Assembly: GCA_022497145.1 (NCBI GenBank)
Contig: MU385907.1
Location: 1 to 64,000, forward strand
DNA: 64,000 bases
Direction: 5' to 3'
Origin: Rostrohypoxylon terebratum
Taxonomy: Eukaryota > Ascomycota > Sordariomycetes > Xylariales > Hypoxylaceae
Positions within the stretch are counted from its first letter, which is position 1. Each line of letters begins with the position of its first letter. Both the position numbers and the translations under genes were made by a program. The notes under the pieces were generated by a model. That model ran no database searches. It was not told where the DNA came from and was given only the letters and a program-made list of their open reading frames with translations. Positions 1 through 9,868 of this stretch are shown here, one piece after another.

Positions 1-610
1 CTTGTCATCGATCGGACGCGATAGGTATTCCTCAAAATGAGTCAAAGCCGCTTTCTTCCTTGCCTCTTGTGAAAAGGGAGCCGGCGTAGGTACTGGGAAT
101 GAGTCAAGAGCCGCCATTTCTCAATGGTAGAGATGGTATGCTCATTCCGTCAAGTGCGTAAAGATGTGGATATAGCTAGCCCGGCTTCAGTAGGATAGAT
201 GAATGAAAAGTCAAGAGGGAAGTCAGCATTTTATAGCTGAAGAGTCAAGTCTTATAGTGTGCTTGGACATCGTACTGGTTGGGACCAAAGAAAAGGAATC
301 TATGCCGAAGGATGGACCAGCTAGCTCGTCACGTTAGCTTCCTTCTTGGCACAGGCCGTCAGCGGCAAGGCCAGGGCTACAGCCAGTCATGGGAGGAGTG
401 CGATGACAGGGGAAGGAGGGGTGTAAGTGAAGAAGGCCTGGGGTGCCATCCGGAGTGGTCCGAGCAGATAATCCGGGTCTTCGACAGCTCCGTTTCGAAA
501 GAAAACGGTCGTCCGGCTCCACTGCAAAACGGAAGACGGGCGCTTATAGTACGGGAGGCGGCCGGGGTGAGCGGAACCCGGAAGGGTAAGTGGGCCCGCC
601 CACCGCCACA
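1..610. other. 5' flank of the kinase-TPR-CHAT locus, no gene seen
   Basis: No coding sequence is supported here. The only long open frame, 279-614 on the plus strand, has no recognisable domain and a composition unlike a real protein, so I leave it out. The stretch lies upstream of the ATG at 611, which becomes the likely original start of the kinase-TPR-CHAT gene if the neighbouring inversion is reversed. It probably holds that gene's promoter and 5' leader. No clear TATA element was found. Confidence 0.4.
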
Positions 611-615
611 ATGAG

Positions 616-1480
616 TCAGCAGACGCGGTCGTGCCGCATGTTCGATATTGCAACTTCGCTATAAATGCAACCAAGAGACCAAACGTCCGCTATTTGGCCG
701 AATTCAGACTCGGCTTCGTCGGGAAAGGTCTTATCTATCAATTTCTCTGGTGCTCCTGTGAATGATCAATCCAAGCACTCTCATTAACTAGATGTCTCAT
801 CCACCACTTACCATAAATGTGTGTTTCAAAGCTATCCCAATCCAATATGTCCTCGGCGCACGAGCTAATAGTCCTGAAAGGACCAAGACCAAGATCGGCA
901 AGTTTGAATATGATGCCAGTTTGACTTCCTTGGACTAGTATCTTGCTTGGTTTGATGTTTTGGTGCCATCTAGTTCGTCATCCGTTAGCTAAATTGGGCT
1001 ACAATACAATAGGGATAACAAACCCAAGTATATCCATATTTTCACCACAGTAAAGAATGCTATGTAAATACGCCAATGCATCTCCGAGTTGAAGTATCCG
1101 ATTCAAAGTATATTCATTTCCGATTTTGAAGTTGGTGGACACACTTGTCGCATATAAGACCCTAGATCTCCCATATCTGCATACTCTAATAGAAGCGTAT
1201 ATGCGTCACCAATATTGACACCTCCCAGGAGTTTGATGATAGACTCAGGTCTGTCTCTGTCGTTTGCAAGGCGCTTAAAGGCTCGTATTTCAGCTTCATA
1301 GTAATGCTTCGATTGAGAAGACACGAAAACCTTCAAGGCGCAAATGGTAGAATTGTTATACTTAATCTCGGACCCATACTCGACGTAGTTTCTGTGAATA
1401 GTGGCTTTGTCAATGACTGCACATGAACCTGTTCCAATATATCGCGTATGTTTAATCGGCAGAATAGATTCAGGTCGCAT
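616..1480 (-). pseudogene. Protein kinase N-lobe and catalytic core, inverted fragment
   Basis: Read on the minus strand this is most of a fungal Ser/Thr kinase domain. A glycine-rich loop (YIGTGSCAVIDK) comes first, then an ALK lysine near 1330, a catalytic loop HQNIKPSKIL near 930-965, a DLG in place of DFG, a GAPE after the activation segment, and DVWSLGC near 680. Two introns fit well: 970-1023 (GTTTGT, branch GCTAAC, TAG) and 756-811 (GTAAGT...CAG). The frame changes near 1118-1132, where the upstream frame ends in TGA while the conserved sequence continues in another frame, so there is a frameshift. The catalytic Asp of HRD is Asn and the following Asn is Lys. The fragment stops abruptly after DVWSLGC, at TGA 616-618. 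The missing C-lobe lies on the opposite strand from 1482. Kinase identity is secure; activity is unlikely as assembled. Confidence 0.8.
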
Positions 1481-1488
1481 CGCAATAT
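645..1488. other. Inverted segment bounded by 7-bp inverted repeats
   Basis: The kinase core lies on the minus strand, while its natural continuation, the C-lobe tail, starts on the plus strand exactly at the right boundary. Both edges carry the same 7-mer in opposite orientation: ATATTGC at 645-651 and GCAATAT at 1482-1488. Turning the block over joins ...SEVA to IWSVFGYRQ in frame. At the other edge it joins the open frame from ATG 611 (MSQQTRSCRMFDIA) to MRPESILPI in frame. Two independent in-frame joins make a simple inversion the best explanation. A local assembly error could give the same pattern, especially in a draft assembly. Confidence 0.8.
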
Positions 1489-3466
1489 GGTCTGTATTTG
1501 GATATCGTCAACTTGAGCAATATCGATATAGCCGCGAGCAAGAAACAAGAGGCATTCCTGATTTCACTCTCATAGGGTGTTTTCACAATGGCCGTGATGC
1601 TCTTCCTGCAGTTGCTTTAGCTCACTCAATGATCCTCTCTGAGAGCGAGTATAACGAACCAAAAGCGATAGTCCCGCTGATCATGGATATGCTATTGCCG
1701 AATGATAGTCGCATTACGTCTAATTCAGTAGCAGAAATTTCGGCCAAAATCCTTAAGGTAATATTTGTCCTGGCAAAATAGCTTCAGTGCCTTGATGATT
1801 TGGCACCATATTATTTTCACCGCTAACATTGGATTAGGATCTTCACCACGAGGATGCAAAGATTCAGCATGGGGCAACCCTCCTGCGCAAACATATCGAT
1901 CTAATCATTCTGTTAATCAAAACTAACCAGCCAGAAGAAGCAATTGATTTAGCAAAATTAACTATTGACAAGATCCCAACCGACTTCGCAACTCGCTCAC
2001 AACTGTTGTCCATTATTGGCGACCAACTTCGATGTAAATATGAAGGTAAACATGAAGAATCCGACCTGAACAAAGCAATTCAATATTACGAGGAAGCCGT
2101 GGTCGCTGCCAACATGGTACCAGATAATAATGGTAGATTGGCAATTGCACATGGTCTACAACGAGCGCTCGAAGTACGTTACAAACTCCATGATAGGAAA
2201 GTTGACCTCGATCAAATCATATCGAGCCTTGAAGTAGCCATTGAAAAGTGCGATTCGAAAGACATGGCAAAAGAAAAGTGTCATTTAGCTATGCACTTAG
2301 CGTCGCGGTACTTGATTCATGAGCCGAGATTGGAAACTCTCAACCAAGCAATCGAGTTCGGCATGCTCTACAAAGATTTGCCCGCAAAGGATCCATTCAG
2401 ACTAAAAGTTTTGGACCAGTTGATCGTCTTGCTTTTACTTCGGTCTGAGAACAGTGGCCAACAGGAGGTTCTTGACCAAGCAATGCGACTAGTTCAATCT
2501 GAGGAGGCAAGATTGAAACCCTTCAAGCCCTTGCACTTACATAACGTGGCTCTTGTGTTCGTGAAACGCTATGAATATACTGGGGATATAAGCCAGATTA
2601 ACGAGGCCATCAAAGTTGCTGAGAATACAGCCGATTCTTGCGGAATGGAATGTGAAGAGAAAAGGACGGTGTTGAGCAACTTAGGGAGCTTTCTCCTGAA
2701 ACGATACGTATGCACAGGAGATAGAAATGCTCTTAAGCGGGCAATACCTAGATGCCATGAAGCTTTGGATACGAAAGGACCAGGGGAGCTTGGAAAGAGG
2801 AATCTATTATACACGCAAGAAACTTTAGCAGAAAATCTGTTCAATCTGCACAGGTACACAGGTGACCCGCAAGACCTAGACTCAGCTATTGACCTATGGC
2901 GAGGGATCGTTGCTAGAAGATCAGTGAGCGAAGTCTTACGCCACAGATTCCTCCACCGTTTAGGAGCATGTCTAGGTTGGAGTTACAAAAATACTGGAGA
3001 CATACAGGAACTTGATGAAGCAATTGAAATTACCAAGGAGGCCATACAATCAGCTCCACCCGGGCGCGCACGCGACCTATATGCAACGAGCATGTGTCGC
3101 TTTTTACAGTTGCGGTATGACAAGACACATTCGCCAGCTGATCTGAAGGATGCTGAAGTTTACGTCTTTAAAGTGGCTGGCAGAATGACTGACAAGTCCT
3201 TGAAGACAATAATCTGCCGTGGTGTTTTTGAAGTTCGCAAAAGGCAATATGAAAAGTCAAAGCAACTTTCGTTATTGGGTGACGCTGTGAAGGCATTGAG
3301 GCTGGCAATAGAGGCTGACTCGAGCCCTTCCATCGATCGCATTAGTATCGTGTACGATGCAACTTCGTGGTTAGAGGCATGCCAGGCCTGGAAAGACTTG
3401 AGCTACGTGACTGAGCTGGCAGTGAAATTATTGGCTTACACAGTCAACGAGCTCTTCGCGAGATAA
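1482..3466 (+). pseudogene. Kinase C-lobe tail joined to TPR-like repeats
   Basis: From 1482 the plus strand encodes the end of a fungal kinase domain (IWSVFGYRQLEQYR, then CFHNGRDAL), which belongs after the DVWSLGC motif found on the other strand. An 80-nt intron at 1758-1837 (GTAATA, branch GCTAAC, TTAG, phase 0) joins it directly to a long helical repeat region. The repeats recur with a pattern like YxxTGDxxxLDEAI (near 2575, 2715, 2860 and 2990), as in TPR arrays of fungal TPR-CHAT proteins. The start usually called at 2006 is only a TTG inside an open frame, so this is not a separate gene. The frame ends at TAA 3464-3466, just short of the next segment in another frame. As assembled it has no start of its own, so I treat it as part of a broken kinase-TPR-CHAT gene. 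Confidence 0.75.
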
Positions 3467-5025
3467 ACCAACAATGTTTCTTGTACTACTGTGACGGGTT
3501 ATCTTCGACAGCTGCAGCCGCAGCCTTGGAGGATGGACGCTCGAAGGAGCATGCACTCAAGCTTCTAGAGCATGGAAGAATTGCCATTAATAATCTACTC
3601 CTCCAGAAAAGGCCAGATATAAGTCTTCTTTACAAGAAGCACCCAGAATGGGCTAAAAACTTCCAGGAGTTGAGGGATGCTCTAGACCTGCCATTTTTGG
3701 ACCATGCTACTAGACTCAAGCAGCCCGCGGAACAACACTTGGATCTAGTGAAGCAATTCGCTTCTCTCCTAGGGGAAATCCGAGGTGACAAAGAATTTAG
3801 TAATTTCCTAAGCCTCCCTGAGGTCTTGACACTTAGGTCTGCCGCTCAATCGGGAGAAACTGTCGTGGTTATCAACGTCTCTCGTTTTCGTTCTGATGCT
3901 TTCTTAATATTCCCTGCCTCAATCGAAACTATCCACCTCTCCAAATTGACCTATAACGACATTCTTCGAGCCGTCAAGAGGTTTCGTTCAAGTCAGGAAG
4001 AAGCGTTCGAAGTTCTAGAATGGCTCTGGGAATCCGTGGATCCGATTCTTGACCTAATGGGAGTTTGCAAGAGTAATGTGGGCCGAAAGTATGATGAATG
4101 GCCAAGGATCTACTGGGTTCCAACTGGGCCTTTACGCTTGTTGCCACTTCATGCAGCCGATTATCATCGCGAAAGGTCACATCGAACGGTCTTAGATCGG
4201 GCCATCTCTTCATATAGCATGTCTGTTGGTGAAATTACATATGGCCGGGAACTCAACGAGAAATGGCCGTATAAAGGACAAGAAGACCATCGAAAACATC
4301 GCAAGTCCGGCGCCCCTCGAGAATGTGTAGTTGTTTCAATGGATAATATACCTGGGCACGACGCCTTGGAATTCGCAGCGCAAGAAGCACGGGCGGTAAC
4401 AAGATTTCTCCTACACAGAGACAATTACGTTTCCCTCCACCTCTGTCCAAAACATGACGAGCTCCTCGAAGCCACGCTAGACTGCGACATGTTTCATTAT
4501 GTTGGGCATGGGGTTATAAACTTACAGGACCCATCCCTCAACGGGCTACTCACTAAGGATGAAGACCCGGAAAAGGCCACGTTTCTAGCCATCCGGAACC
4601 TCCAGTCACTTCGGTTCAGAGAAAGGGAGCCACCACTGCTGGCCTATCTTTCTATATGCTCAATGGGCTACATAGACAATAGGGATTCTTTCAATGGAGG
4701 AATAGACTTAATGAATGCCTGTAGGATTGCCGGCTTCCGCCACGTTGTTGGACCCCTCTGGGGGGTTTCAAATAGCGTGTGTGTTAAGGTCGCTCTTTTG
4801 ATATATCAGACTCTATTTGAAGGTAATTTAGATGGAGTACCCGTGGCATGGAGTCTGCATCAAGCGATCCATAAGATTCGTGATGAGATGTTGAAGCATA
4901 ATGCTGAGGCATTGAGACTGGATCCTGGGTTATCAAACAAAGATAAAGGCAAGGTTATGGAACCCCACCAGCAGGAAAATGCTGGTCCTCCTCTGTGGGC
5001 AGCTTTCATACATATGGGTGTGTAA
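3466..5025 (+). CDS. CHAT-domain (caspase-like) protease segment of the kinase-TPR-CHAT gene
   Basis: This frame continues the TPR segment after a one-base shift: the upstream frame ends ...NELFAR-stop while this frame reads EINQQCFLYYCDG through the same bases. It carries the conserved linker of TPR-CHAT proteins (LLEHGR, then DISLLYKKHPE) and a complete CHAT domain. The His of the caspase-like dyad is in HYVGHG (codon 4507-4509) and the Cys in LSICSMG (codon 4657-4659). It ends in the usual W-x-x-FIHMG close. CHAT proteins are clan CD proteases, and in bacteria TPR-CHAT enzymes cut effectors such as gasdermin. A fungal defence or self-recognition role is inference. The frame has no ATG near its start, so it is probably made only as part of the longer protein, or not at all if the frameshift is real. 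Confidence 0.75.
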   Translation, partial: NQQCFLYYCDGLSSTAAAAALEDGRSKEHALKLLEHGRIAINNLLLQKRPDISLLYKKHPEWAKNFQELRDALDLPFLDHATRLKQPAEQHLDLVKQFASLLGEIRGDKEFSNFLSLPEVLTLRSAAQSGETVVVINVSRFRSDAFLIFPASIETIHLSKLTYNDILRAVKRFRSSQEEAFEVLEWLWESVDPILDLMGVCKSNVGRKYDEWPRIYWVPTGPLRLLPLHAADYHRERSHRTVLDRAISSYSMSVGEITYGRELNEKWPYKGQEDHRKHRKSGAPRECVVVSMDNIPGHDALEFAAQEARAVTRFLLHRDNYVSLHLCPKHDELLEATLDCDMFHYVGHGVINLQDPSLNGLLTKDEDPEKATFLAIRNLQSLRFREREPPLLAYLSICSMGYIDNRDSFNGGIDLMNACRIAGFRHVVGPLWGVSNSVCVKVALLIYQTLFEGNLDGVPVAWSLHQAIHKIRDEMLKHNAEALRLDPGLSNKDKGKVMEPHQQENAGPPLWAAFIHMGV

Positions 5026-5172
5026 GGTACTATTTTAGGTGCTTGTCATATATAACCGCTAGTTAATAAAGTACCTACCCATATTGATAACCTTATAGTG
5101 ATAGAATCTGAGAGTGCTATGCATGTTGGTGAAGCTTCCATGGTTGATTGAGGAAACATTCCAATTTCATGT

Positions 5173-6427
5173 TTACCGTGAATGTAGAGCCCCTTTATCA
5201 ATAGGCGGCACGCTCACCACAGCCGTTTCGTTCATACTACCCCCTCGATACGCGTATGTGAAAGTCCAACCGGACCCAGCACCACCATGCTCACCCTTAT
5301 TATTCACAACCACAATCCCGCTCTGCACCTCCGGATACTTCTTCAGCATCCTCTTCACCGCGTCCTCAGCGGCCTCTCCGGGGCTCATTCCTTGCCGGAG
5401 GTTCTCGACTGCTTGGTAGCACGGTAGAAAGCGCATCATGACATCACCGTCTCCGGTAGCCCCGCACCCGCCCACATCCCCATCGACATACGATCCGCTG
5501 CCCGTTATCGGGCCGTCACCGACGCGTCCGGGTATCTTCCGACTAGCCCCGTTCGTCGACGTACCTGCGGCCATGGTGCCTGAAGCATGTAGCGCGATCA
5601 TGGATATGGTATCATGGCCTTCCGGCGGTCCCTTATCCCTCGGCCTCAACTCACTCACATATGCTCCTTCATCACTAGAGTTTAGGGCTATGGGCTTGTA
5701 TGGACCACAGGAGGAGCTCGGGTCAGGTGACACGTTTATGCGGTAGTTGGGCTGGCAGTTTGCGGCACGCCACTGCGCGCACGATGTGGCTGAAGCTTCC
5801 GTTGTCAGATTCTCAACGGTAAAACCGTTTTGCGCGGCGAAATCTGTCGCGAAGTCGCCAGCTAGAAGCGTGTGCGTAGTGTGTTCAAGCACTGCGCGGG
5901 CTACGGAGATCGCGTCCTTGACGCGCCTGAGAGCAGCGACAGCGCCGGATTTCATTGTCGTGCCGTCCATTATCATGGCGTCGAGGGTTGTCTAGGCGGG
6001 TCAATTAGGTACCTGGTCCCCTGTAACCTGGGAACCGATCCAGATGCCTTACCTCGCAATTCTCGTCCGGAGAGCCGCCGTAACCTACGCTTCCATCGCA
6101 TTGGTTGGCCTCGCAGGTAGAACAACCGACCTCAACAGCGTCAAGAGCCGATGTTTCGGGGTTTAATAGAGATAGGTACGCTGCATCTGTAGCTGCGGTG
6201 AACGGCCCACCCCAGGTATTAATGACCATTGGCAGACCGGGCGAATTCCCCGTAGCGTTTGTGCTTTTAGCACCCGCCGACGCCGACGCCGACAGCCAGA
6301 GGACGATGTAACTAAACCCGAACCCATGAAGATATTCCATAGTGATAACGAGGAACAAAGCCAACGGGAGGAGATACCAAAATTTCGGGAGCAGAGTAGC
6401 CCGATCGGAAGGTAATATCATCGGCAT
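5173..6427 (-). CDS. N(4)-(beta-N-acetylglucosaminyl)-L-asparaginase (aspartylglucosaminidase)
   Basis: The enzyme cleaves the GlcNAc-Asn bond when N-linked glycoproteins are broken down, and is an Ntn hydrolase that self-cleaves to expose a Thr nucleophile. Exons are 6427-6053 and 5991-5173, with a 61-nt phase-0 intron (GTAAGG...CTAG), giving 397 aa. Family blocks are clear: LPMVINTWGG near the N-terminus, CEANQCDGSVGYGGSPDE, TTLDAMIMDGTTM across the splice, HTTHTLLAG, then HDTI with the nucleophile at about Thr253, AAGTSTNG and GRVGDGPITGSGSYVD. The start at 6427 precedes a hydrophobic stretch. A second in-frame ATG at 6340 would begin a neater signal peptide. Either way it enters the secretory pathway, probably to the vacuole. 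It is not clustered with functionally related genes. Confidence 0.93.
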
Positions 6428-6901
6428 CGAAACATACTGGATAGCTGGTAAGTTGGTTTATGTAAATGATGAATGATGAATGGGGCGCGTTTGAACGTTC
6501 CAATAGCCAAGATTTCCAAGGTTCTAAGCCCTGGAGATTCTCCAATTCCTTATCATTTAGTGGTGATAGGGGGGGTCGTGCTATGTATGTACCTGTGCTA
6601 CCCATGCTAACCCGCTAAGGCAGCTGAGAAAGAGGAAATACCACTTCCGGGGTCAGTAGGTAATTCCCCGCTAAATACTTCGTACAGCAATAGGCAATAC
6701 TGGAGACTGGAGACTGGAGTAGCAGGGAACATTCCAATCGCCTTTCTTTCATCCATTCATCCATTCATCCATTCATCACATCACAGGCTTCGCATCGCTA
6801 GCTATCAACTTTCAGCAACAAATGATGTGATATAAATCTTATTCAAACAAGAATGCGATATGGGTATATTGTGATACATATGCTGCTCTAATGATGGTCT
6901 T
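6428..6901. other. Intergenic spacer, no gene seen
   Basis: This spacer lies between the 5' end of the asparaginase and the 3' end of the type III polyketide synthase, both on the minus strand. It should hold the asparaginase promoter and leader and the synthase 3' end. Upstream minus-strand ORF codons around 6500-6605 show no family signature. A short tandem repeat lies at 6751-6774. Confidence 0.5.
6751..6774. repeat. Tandem repeat, unit ATCCATTC, three copies
   Basis: Three perfect copies of the 8-mer ATCCATTC run head to tail and are followed by a partial fourth copy. It is a simple microsatellite between two genes with no coding content. Confidence 0.85.
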
Positions 6902-8320
6902 CTAATCTAATTCCGCGTTAGCGATTGCTTCGCTAATAAACATAGCATCACTTAGAGATAGTTTTCGTTCGTCTCGGATGTCGGATCCAGGTGTGCCTGG
7001 AATTGATTCCTTGGGGTCTATACTCGCCCAGTCGATGTCTTCGCCGGCTTCGCTTATGCTGGCTTCACTATCGGTCTCAGGGGGAGTATGAAGTCCAAGG
7101 CGTCCCATGTTGCGTTTAAGCAAACACATCTCGACGGCAATCCCTGGCCCGAACGCACAGCCAACCACGTAATCTCGAGCCCGACCCTCGGGAGCTACCG
7201 CGTCCATGTCTTTGCTCCTTAATCGGTTCATCACACTGAAAATAGTCGCCGAACTGGAGTTTCCGTGGTTCATATATGTATCATAGCTAGCGCGCATGTG
7301 CTCTGGTAAAATACCCATCACTCTCTCGGCACCGGTTAAGATCGTCAAACCACCTGGGTGTATGGCCCAGTCAAAATCTGGCGCTTCCCTGTACCCAGCA
7401 GGAAGATCCGGAACGCTTTCTAATAGATCGTGGAAGCTCGGCTTGAGCACGTCTGTTGTTAATTTTGGAACTCGAGGTGTGAGTACCACTTTCCAGCCGA
7501 CGGGGTCCACATCAAAGCCAAGATCACCCTCTGTGTCCGGTAGAATTTGATGTTCCCATCCAAGCAGTTCGTAAATCGGTTCAAATGTCGGCCGCCCAAT
7601 CCCGTTAGTGAGGATGAGGGCAGAGGCGCAATCAGAGAACAGACAAGGTCCAATGCGCGTTTCTTGCAATTCATTGATGCTGTTCAGTTCGCTGCGGACC
7701 ATCGTTGTGCTCACCTCGAGAGCAACGCACAAGATCCTGGCTGGTTTTCGTCTCATAGAATGACCTAAAGCTAAGTTGGCGGCGGTTCGAAGTATCGTCA
7801 ATCCTCCTGCACAACCAACGCCGTGCAACAGGGCCTTTTCCACCTTGTTGGAAATACCTAGTCCTTTTGCGACAAAGTGATCAAATCCAGGGTTGGCGCT
7901 ATCGGTACAAGTTGTAGAAACTATATGAGTAATCTCGGAAATATCGATACCAGCTTCCGCAATGGCTTTCTTCGAAGCCTCGATAGCAAGCGGCACACCA
8001 TCTGATATGAACGTTTTGTGAAGTTCCGCTATTGACGGCGCATCCTCCTTATTCACTAAGGGGTGGTCTGAAGTTCCGATGGAGGAACGTGTGTCAATGC
8101 CTGTGTACTTGTTTATGTCGAGAACCTTTTGCATACTGTACCAAGAACTTATCAGTACAGGCAACTGATGTCATCGGAGGGTTACCTACGCGGGTGAATC
8201 TGGGTAGTACTTGGTGGCGAGTTTGTTCACCTCGCTTGGCTTGAGCAAGTATGGAGGATACTGCGCTCCTAACCCGATGATGGAGAGGCCCAGCTCCCCG
8301 TACGTGTTTGGTGACGCCAT
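6902..8320 (-). CDS. Type III polyketide synthase (chalcone synthase-like)
   Basis: This thiolase-fold homodimer extends an acyl-CoA starter with malonyl-CoA and cyclises the chain to alkylresorcinols, resorcylic acids or pyrones. Exons are 8320-8190 and 8135-6902, with a 54-nt intron at 8136-8189 (GTAGGT...CAG, phase 2), giving 454 aa. The splice rebuilds the family sequence YYPDSPA-MQKVLDINKYTGID. The catalytic triad is intact: Cys152 in GVGCAGG, His303 in WAIHPGG and Asn336 in MNHGNSSSAT. GCAFGPGI closes the core. About 60 residues follow it as an acidic Ser/Asp-rich C-terminal tail, longer than in plant enzymes but seen in fungal ones. No tailoring enzyme sits directly beside it; the flavin monooxygenase at 16.5 kb is the nearest candidate. 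Start chosen at 8320 (MASPNTYGE). Confidence 0.93.
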
Positions 8321-9868
8321 TATACTTGGCGGTGTGTGTTTGTCGATCTTTGTATGAAGTGAGACTTGAAGAATAGGTTGATGGCGCACAAGGGAATTAT
8401 GAAGTGAGTGAAGATATTCCCAACTTCAGACACTTGAATGAGACTAAAATATGGATAGAATCTTGCCAGCGGCTGTGGAATGGATAATAGGAGCTAAAGA
8501 ACAATATAGGCTAGCTGCTGATGTTGTGATGCCGAGGTGATACTAGGTAATATAGTAGGTACTACTAGCCTATATCCAAGAGCAATCGATGGATGCTATC
8601 GATCCATTTACATACAATGGTATCTCTAGCTTATTAGGTAGTACTAGACAAGATTGATAGGAGAAAGACGAGAAGACGAGGTGCCAAGACTTTTAACCCT
8701 TTGACCAAGATCATGGATGACATGAATCTACAAGGTAGAGGTTGAAAGAGAAGGAAAAGAGGAAACCAACCACTCGGTAAGGAAGCTGATAGGAAAGTTC
8801 AAAGCACTTGGTGTTTCGGGTAGGTGCTCTATGATAAAAATTACCAGACTCGAGGTTGCAATCACGACCGCAGTCGTTGATCGGGGTAGGACGACCGACA
8901 GTTGAAACAATCATGACACAGGTACTTAATATGAGCTGTGTGTGAGCAGTGTGTACCTCCAACCGTACCTACCCACGTTAAGAATTAGCGGCCGTTAGTG
9001 CGATTTAGCTCAGGCACCAGGACAGCTTACTAGGTCGCCGTTTCCTCTGGAGGCTAGGTGTCTGTGCCTATCAAAGGACCGTGCTCTAATAAGGTTGGCA
9101 GTCTAGGCCCTGCCACTTCTGCCCTAATTCTAATCTCATCTAGCTTTCAACCTTGAACTTTGAAGCAAAGCACCTTTTCTTCCTTTTCTTCACCTCTACC
9201 TCATCTATTCGTTCTATTCACCTCTCTCTATCACTCACTCACTCACTCACTCACTCACATATGGACAGTACATGCATGCTTTTTAGACAATCGCACAAGA
9301 TCGCCATCCCATGTACGAACTAACGTACAAGGATGGGTTCTATTTTCGAGCAAAGCTATGATCTGCTGATCACCAATTAGACGTTTCTTAGTGGTCCCAA
9401 CTCCGTCAACGACGAAGTCATGAATCATCTGGCAATTGAAAGGGGACCCAACTCGGCACCTGAGAAGCCGAGTTCCTATTATCCGAATTCAGTATGATTT
9501 CGACACGAGGCTCTGGATCTAGATCTGTAATGGCACTAGCACTTGTCTGCTACAGTGCTACGAGCCTACGACGTACATAGTAGACACCCTTAAAGAACCC
9601 TGGAACCCTGCAGTATCAGCTCCAGGGCTAGCGTTCGCTTATTATCCATACCTAGTAGCTGTAGGCTCACGCAAGGGGCCTAAATTCGCTGGAATTCCCC
9701 ATAGAACCCCCCGTTTTCACGTGCATTATTACTCCTTTGGACGCAAAGGCCCTCTACCCAACCCTACAATCTTCTCAACTTGGCAACAGCAACATCCACC
9801 GTCAATTGAGCCCTTTTGTCACCCGTCACCAATTACTTGGATGGTTGTATTGGTGCCCTATCGCGAAG
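8321..9868. other. Intergenic spacer with simple repeats
   Basis: This divergent spacer separates the minus-strand polyketide synthase from the plus-strand small membrane protein. Its left part should hold the synthase promoter. Short ORFs in it lack domains and are not annotated. It contains a TCAC microsatellite at 9231-9258 and several copies of the TAGGTA/TACCTA hexamer common in spacers of this window. Confidence 0.5.
9231..9258. repeat. Microsatellite (TCAC)7
   Basis: Seven perfect TCAC units run head to tail in a pyrimidine-rich stretch. No coding content. Confidence 0.9.

Noticed and set aside
279..614. 111-aa open frame on the plus strand before the inversion
   Set aside because: No domain, no splice context and chance-like composition; its end overlaps the likely original start region of the kinase gene.
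2006..3466. TPR segment as a separate gene starting at 2006
   Set aside because: The start is a TTG. The open frame continues upstream to a good intron acceptor at 1837 and joins the kinase tail in phase.
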